Below are positions 43,836-47,871 of a stretch of DNA of 47,871 nucleotides, piece after piece. Location: contig CAIKAP010000186.1 in NCBI GenBank assembly GCA_903825435.1, positions 1 through 47,871 on the forward strand, in the 5' to 3' direction. Position numbers and translations under genes: made by a program. Each line of letters begins with the position of its first letter. The first letter of the stretch is position 1. This DNA comes from an uncultured Verrucomicrobiota bacterium. Its GTDB lineage: Bacteria > Verrucomicrobiota > Verrucomicrobiia > Palsa-1439. The notes beneath the pieces are model-generated. The model was not told the DNA's origin. It was given only the letters and a program-made list of their open reading frames with translations, and searched no databases.

Positions 43836-44956
43836 TGCAACGCCACCATTGCGAACCGCGTCCCGCTTGGCGGGAGAAAGTCGAGGAGATCGGCCTCACC
43901 TTTCACTCACACGAACACGGGCCGTACTGGGACGAGTCCGCCTGTTACGAACTTACCGCCGCCGAGGTGGACACGCTCGAAGCCGCCGCCCACAAACTCC
44001 ACTACCTCTGCATCGAAGCCGCCGAGGCCGTCATCCGAAACAACTGGTGGCAACGCCTCGGCATCCCGGAAATCGCCGCGCCCGCGATCCTCCGCTCGTG
44101 GGAGCGCGACGACTTCAGCCTCTACGGCCGGTTCGACCTCAGCTACGACGGCCAATCGCCGCCGAAGCTCCTCGAATACAACGCCGACACGCCGACTGCG
44201 CTTATCGAGGCAGCCGTCGCGCAATGGTTCTGGCTCCAGGACACGCGCCCCGGCGCCGACCAGTTCAACTCGCTCCACGAACGGCTCATCGAAGCGTGGC
44301 GCCGCTGGGCCGGGCAGACGATTCATTTCAGCAGCATCAAGGAACACGACGAGGACCAGCAGACCGTGCTCTACCTTCGCGACACCTGCGAACAAGCCGG
44401 CGTGAAAACCAAGCCCGTCTTCATCGAGGACATCGGGTGGGATCAACGGCAGAGTTGCTTCGTTGACCTCGACAACGAACGCATCACGCATTGCTTCAAG
44501 CTCTACCCGTGGGAATGGTTCTGGCACGAGGAGTTCGGGCCGCATCTCGCGCGCGAGCCGGTCCAGTTTATCGAGCCGACCTGGAAAATGCTCCTCAGCA
44601 ACAAAGGTCTCCTGCCGGTTCTCTGGGAACTTTTCCCGGACCATCCGAATCTCCTGCCGACATACGAAGACGCCGCGCCGCTCGGTCCCCGCTACGTCCG
44701 CAAACCGAAACTCAGTCGCGAAGGCGCCAACGTCGCCTGGTTCGAAGGCGGCGTCGCCGTCGAGGAAACCGGCGGCGATTACGGCGAGGAAGGCCACGTC
44801 TTCCAGGCGACGGCGTCGTTGCCCGAGTTCGACGGCAATCGCCCGATTTGCGGCGTCTGGATCGTTGACCACGAGCCGGCCGGTCTGGGCATTCGCGAAG
44901 ACACCCGCCGCATCACCGGCAACCTCAGCCGGTTCGTCCCGCACTTTTTCCCATGA
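43835..44956 (+). CDS. Glutathionylspermidine synthase-like ATP-grasp enzyme (YjfC type)
   Basis: This 373-residue protein matches E. coli YjfC throughout: RPAWREKVEEIGLTFHSHEHGPYWDESACYEL, DLSYDGQSPPKLLEYNADTPTALIEAAVAQW, FKLYPWEWFWHEEFGP, PTWKMLLSNKGLLPVLWELFPDHPNLLPTY, YVRKPKLSREGANV and YGEEGHVFQ. It is the ATP-grasp half of the GSP synthase family without the amidase half, so it ligates an unknown acid to an amine. The natural substrate is unproven. It starts on an ATG overlapping the previous stop and ends overlapping the DUF4178 gene. The ORF-track start (43685) is in another gene's frame. Confidence 0.93.
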   Translation: MQRHHCEPRPAWREKVEEIGLTFHSHEHGPYWDESACYELTAAEVDTLEAAAHKLHYLCIEAAEAVIRNNWWQRLGIPEIAAPAILRSWERDDFSLYGRFDLSYDGQSPPKLLEYNADTPTALIEAAVAQWFWLQDTRPGADQFNSLHERLIEAWRRWAGQTIHFSSIKEHDEDQQTVLYLRDTCEQAGVKTKPVFIEDIGWDQRQSCFVDLDNERITHCFKLYPWEWFWHEEFGPHLAREPVQFIEPTWKMLLSNKGLLPVLWELFPDHPNLLPTYEDAAPLGPRYVRKPKLSREGANVAWFEGGVAVEETGGDYGEEGHVFQATASLPEFDGNRPICGVWIVDHEPAGLGIREDTRRITGNLSRFVPHFFP

Positions 44957-46095
44957 GCGACTACACCAATCCAACCGCGTTGCAGGTCGGCATGTCCGGC
45001 AAACTCTGCGGCCTGAACTACCGCGTTGTCGGCCGCGTCGTCCTCGGCATGACGGAAGATGGCGAGACCTACTACTGGAACGAGTACAACCTTGTGGACG
45101 ACTCCGGCCAATCCGCCACGCTCGTCTTCGAGGAGGTGGAGGAAGGCCCCGAATGGAAGCTGTTCATCCTGTTTGACCCGGTCGAACCGATGACTGCCAC
45201 CGAAGCGGCGCGCAAAAAAGTCGGCGACAAGGTGAACCTCAACGGCTCGCTGGTGAAGATCACTCTCGTCAGCCAATCCCGCGTCTATCACATCGAGGGA
45301 CAAGCGCCCGAAGGCGTCGAGGTCGGCGACATTGCCAGCTACTTCAACGCCGACACCGGCGTCGAGATGCAGGTCGCGAGCTGGACCGGCGACGAGATCG
45401 AGTTCTACCGCGGCATCAACGTACCCGTGGACGATGTCGCCTCCGGTTTCAACCTGCCGACGGAGAAACTGACCGGCGGCGGCCCTGCCGTTGAGGAAAC
45501 CGAAAGCTCATCGGGAAGTTCATGGCCGGTATTGCCGAGACTGATCGCCGTGGGAGTGGCCACGCTGATCAGTTTCGTCACCTACTCGTCATGGCGAAGC
45601 CCGCGTCTGACCGGTGGCGCGCCGAAGAAACCGTCAACACGCACCTCACCGTTGCCAACCGGCGCTTCCGGCACTCTCGCCACTAAGCACACCACCATCG
45701 CGGAACACGTCGTCGTCGAGATCGCCAAGGTCGGCGCGTTGTACGACTGGCACGAGTACCGTCTTCGCGACGATACCGGTGAATCGGCGCTGCTCATCTG
45801 CGGCCTGACCGGCGACGCCGCGCAATGGCACCTGTTCCGCAGTGCGCAACCGTTCACGTCGTTGACGCCTCCGCAAGCCGCCGCCCTGCGCGTTCGTGAA
45901 ACGCTGATAATTGGCGAGCGCACACTGCGAATCGAGACGTTGTTCCAAGCGCGCCGCCTCGATGGCGCCGTGTCGTTTGGTTTTCTCGCCCGCGCCGGCA
46001 ACGACTGGGGCGTCGTTCGCTGGACGCAGAACGAGATCGAGTTCTACCTCGGCACTCCGTTACCGGAGAAGGAAGTCCTCGCCGCCTTCAAGTAA
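44953..46095 (+). CDS. Double DUF4178 protein with central membrane helix
   Basis: This 380-residue protein has two copies of the same domain. Copy 1 (~residues 15-160): YYWNEYNLVDDSGQSATLVFEE ... GDEIEFYRGINVPVDDV. Copy 2 (~240-380): YDWHEYRLRDDTGESALLICG ... QNEIEFYLGTPLPEKEV. A single helix (WPVLPRLIAVGVATLISFV) and a Ser/Pro linker lie between them, so the two domains would sit on opposite sides of the membrane. Its ATG overlaps the ATP-grasp stop (ATGA). DUF4178 proteins are linked to DUF350/GSP-synthase gene sets. Confidence 0.85.
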   Translation: MSDYTNPTALQVGMSGKLCGLNYRVVGRVVLGMTEDGETYYWNEYNLVDDSGQSATLVFEEVEEGPEWKLFILFDPVEPMTATEAARKKVGDKVNLNGSLVKITLVSQSRVYHIEGQAPEGVEVGDIASYFNADTGVEMQVASWTGDEIEFYRGINVPVDDVASGFNLPTEKLTGGGPAVEETESSSGSSWPVLPRLIAVGVATLISFVTYSSWRSPRLTGGAPKKPSTRTSPLPTGASGTLATKHTTIAEHVVVEIAKVGALYDWHEYRLRDDTGESALLICGLTGDAAQWHLFRSAQPFTSLTPPQAAALRVRETLIIGERTLRIETLFQARRLDGAVSFGFLARAGNDWGVVRWTQNEIEFYLGTPLPEKEVLAAFK

Positions 46096-46199
46096 GTTAC
46101 AGGACAAGGAAGAACCTCAACGACCTAAGCATCTTTCTGCGCGCCAAGTAGAAGAAGTTCAGGGACACGATATAGTAGGTAAAAGAACAGAGGCTCGTT

Positions 46200-46586
46200 T
46201 TAGTACGATCCCCAGTCAATTCCCACACCGTCCAACGCGCTCTTGGTCGCGTCAGAAACCCTGAATTGATTTGTGCCGACAGTGCCGATGACGAATGAAT
46301 TGCCGAGTGAATCAATGGACCTCCAAGGCACTTTTAGGTAGGTTGCAATTGCAGATTCATTACCAGCAACTGTATCTCCATCTTTTTTTCCGTTTTCTAG
46401 CGCCCACTGATTGATCGCATTGTCCTGTACCCGCGCATCGTTGACGATACGACGGCCTTGGGACACCTTGCGCGATTTCACGAATGTCGGCATTGCCAAG
46501 ACAGCCAGCAGCCCAATAATGGCTACAATGATCATGATTTCTAACAGCGTAAAAGCTGCAGCTTTGTCGGTGGTTTTGCATTTCAT
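46200..46586 (-). CDS. Prepilin-type protein, tandem paralogue 1
   Basis: This 128-residue pilin/pseudopilin has the leader AAFTLLEIMIIVAIIGLLAVLAMP (Ala before Phe), a short helix FVKSRKVSQGRRIVNDARVQDNAINQWALEN and a C-terminal LDGVGIDWGSY. It is a close paralogue of the 46734 gene. The ATG at 46586 follows GGAGGAACC; the ORF-track start (46625) is an upstream extension. It is separated from its paralogue by a terminator, so it may need its own promoter, which I could not identify. Confidence 0.85.
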   Translation of the reverse strand: MKCKTTDKAAAFTLLEIMIIVAIIGLLAVLAMPTFVKSRKVSQGRRIVNDARVQDNAINQWALENGKKDGDTVAGNESAIATYLKVPWRSIDSLGNSFVIGTVGTNQFRVSDATKSALDGVGIDWGSY

Positions 46587-46677
46587 GTTGTCTGGTTCCT
46601 CCAGCCAAATGTATCTCTTGCCCATGCCGTCGTCTCGACCTGAACTCTCTAGCCAGTTGCACTACGGCATCTTCCAG

Positions 46678-46721
46678 AAAAAAGCAACCCTGCAACAGCC
46701 ATATTACAGACCGCTGCAGGG
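46678..46721 (-). terminator. Rho-independent terminator between the two pilin genes
   Basis: On the minus strand a 7-bp stem (CCCTGCA ... TGCAGGG) with a long loop is followed by a run of six T residues. It lies 12 nt after the stop of the 46734 gene and upstream of the 46200 gene, so it would cut transcription between the paralogues. Confidence 0.65.
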
Positions 46722-46733
46722 ATGCAATGTTGG

Positions 46734-47111
46734 TTAGAACTGACCCCAGTCAATTCCTACGCCATCCAACGAACTCTTGGTCGTGGTGGCGATCTTCATC
46801 TGGTTGGAGCCAACCGTGCTGATTGTGAACGAATTACCCAGCAGGTCAGTATCTTTCCATTCGCCCTTCAGATAGGTAGCGGCCTCTGACGTTGTGACGG
46901 TGTCGCCGTCCTTCTTGTGTTTCTCTAGTGCCCATTGATCAATGGCTGAGTCCATCTGACGCGCATCATTCAGGATACGACGGCCTTGCGATTGTTTACG
47001 AGCTTTCACGAAGCCCGGAATCGCCAACGCTGCCAGCAACCCAATGATAGCCACCACGATCATGATTTCCACCAGAGTGAATGCTTGGTTTTTTCGGGTG
47101 TCTCTCATCAC
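46734..47111 (-). CDS. Prepilin-type protein, tandem paralogue 2
   Basis: This 125-residue pilin has the leader NQAFTLVEIMIVVAIIGLLAALAIP (Ala before Phe), then FVKARKQSQGRRILNDARQMDSAIDQWALEKHKKDG and ends LDGVGIDWGQF, about 60% identical to the 46200 product by eye. A strong AAAGGAGTGACACAG precedes the ATG. The small size and a free C-terminal aromatic residue suggest a GspG/PilA-type major subunit. It lies next to the tRNA-Pro gene. Confidence 0.87.
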   Translation of the reverse strand: MMRDTRKNQAFTLVEIMIVVAIIGLLAALAIPGFVKARKQSQGRRILNDARQMDSAIDQWALEKHKKDGDTVTTSEAATYLKGEWKDTDLLGNSFTISTVGSNQMKIATTTKSSLDGVGIDWGQF

Positions 47112-47157
47112 TGTGTCACTCCTTTCTTTGGTTGGTTAGTGTAACGTTAACTACTGT

Positions 47158-47173
47158 AACAGATACTGTGCCA
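47158..47173 (-). promoter_or_regulatory. Weak sigma-54-like site upstream of the pilin gene
   Basis: On the minus strand TGGCACAGTATCTGTT matches the -24 element (TGGCAC) well but the -12 GC is GT. It lies 46 nt before the pilin ATG. Sigma-54 control of type IV pilins is known in other bacteria. The imperfect -12 makes this a weak call. Confidence 0.25.
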
Positions 47174-47285
47174 GCGACAAGATATATCAATTACTGTGGT
47201 TTTGACTATCTTTAAGACTGAAATAGAAGTTTCTTTGCAAAAACGCGACAGCGCGATGACGCCTAGATGCAAAAGAGAAAATTGG

Positions 47286-47360
<75 letters not shown>

Positions 47361-47461
47361 CCATAAGCAAAATCCACTTTTTGAGACTTCAGACTTGCCA
47401 TCTGGCACTGCTTTTATATACCGACTCAAATGAAACGCAGCCAAAACGAGCACAAAGGCCC

Positions 47462-47871
47462 GTGGCAAAAAACTCCATACGCCAACTTGATTTGGCACGT
47501 TCCATCTCGCGCACATATTTCGCTCGAATTCGCATCAAAGGCAAGCTCATTGTGAAGTCGTTGAAGACGGACTCCATCGCCGTCGCCAAGCTCCGTTTGG
47601 CGGATTTGGAGAAGGACGAGCGACAGGCGGCTGAACATCGCGATGTTCGTGGCCACGGGGAAAATGACGTTTGGCGATTGTCTGGATCTGTATCAGCAAC
47701 GGCTTCAGGCTGATCCAAAATTCAAACCCAAAAGACGTTCTTGCAAAACTTCTTTTAGTGGATGGCGATTGGAGTGGAGATGGCGAGCCGAAGGTGTGAA
47801 AACAGTTTTTCCAGAGGCCCTTCGGCTTACTTTTACGATGGGCGACCATGCTCCGCCCTTGGCGTCGGCCC
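47462..47871 (+). pseudogene. Integrase (tyrosine recombinase) N-terminal remnant, frameshifted
   Basis: From the GTG at 47462 the frame reads IRQLDLARSISRTYFARIRIKGKLIVKSLKTDS ... LADLEKDERQAAEH, the N-terminal arm/SAM-like region of phage-type integrases. It then shifts frame near 47640; the continuation GKMTFGDCLDLYQQRLQADPKFKPK is in frame +1 and soon decays or shifts again. No catalytic R-H-R-Y domain is visible in the window. It is therefore a broken or partial integrase, cut further by the window edge. The true start is unclear. Confidence 0.7.

Noticed and set aside
47240-47268. Terminator after tRNA-Pro (cgcg-ctgt-cgcg plus T-run on the minus strand)
   Set aside because: The stem is only 4 bp; too weak to list as a feature.

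Overview
The window is chromosomal DNA of a Gram-negative-type bacterium, most likely of the PVC group and probably Verrucomicrobiota. The evidence is a large set of proteins with the [21 protein letters not shown] prepilin leader and DUF1559-like 'DGH' tails, a pseudopilin cassette resembling the 'Verru_Chthon' type, a verrucomicrobial-style integrase remnant, interspersed palindromic repeats, lipoproteins and a heptosyltransferase-like GT9 enzyme. This is inferred from protein style only; no 16S rRNA gene is present. Most genes are packed in minus-strand operons with ATGA/GTGA overlaps, so I moved many starts downstream of the ORF-track starts.

Layout. 1-8423 (minus): the respiratory complex I operon nuoA-B-C-D-EF-G-H-I-J-K, with nuoE and nuoF fused into one gene and nuoK cut by the window edge. 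8522-11386 (minus): a four-gene overlapping operon of a membrane-anchored protein, a pseudopilin-like protein, an ABC ATPase and an ABC-2 permease. 11437-15080 (minus): hisH, a broken four-helix-bundle gene carrying palindromic repeats, hisA and a UvrD/Rep helicase. 15081-16699: a gene-poor stretch followed by an HNH-type protein. 16753-22805 (minus): a TPR protein, uppP, a phosphohexomutase, a CtpA-type protease, tsaD and a YugP-type zinc protease. 22903-24303 (plus): a TPR protein. 24300-27429 (minus): ppnP, an EEP-family hydrolase, hemL and ubiX. 27430-28335: repeat-rich DNA and a small unknown gene. 28336-30610 (plus): a second ABC exporter with a coupled exported protein. 30607-36243 (minus): folE, miaB, a membrane protein, a lipoprotein, a 36-codon gene missed by the ORF track, a GT9 glycosyltransferase and recN.

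36393-47871 is the accessory-looking part. It holds a lone pseudopilin, a six-gene pseudopilin operon whose first gene overlaps a BrnT-like/CopG-like toxin-antitoxin pair, a divergent four-gene membrane-stress-like cassette (DUF350, DUF1190-like, a YjfC-type ATP-grasp enzyme and a double DUF4178 protein), two tandem paralogous pilins, tRNA-Pro(GGG) and a frameshifted integrase remnant.

Functionally the window mixes energy conservation, envelope biogenesis (undecaprenyl phosphate recycling, hexose phosphate supply, LPS-type glycosyl transfer, envelope proteases), cofactor synthesis (heme, folate, prenyl-FMN) and an unusual number of type II secretion/type IV pilus-like subunits. No secretion ATPase, platform protein or prepilin peptidase is encoded here. 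The strongest candidates for undescribed biology are the pilin-plus-ABC operon, the toxin-antitoxin pair coupled to the pseudopilin operon, and the compact DUF350/DUF4178 cassette with a predicted near-leaderless promoter.
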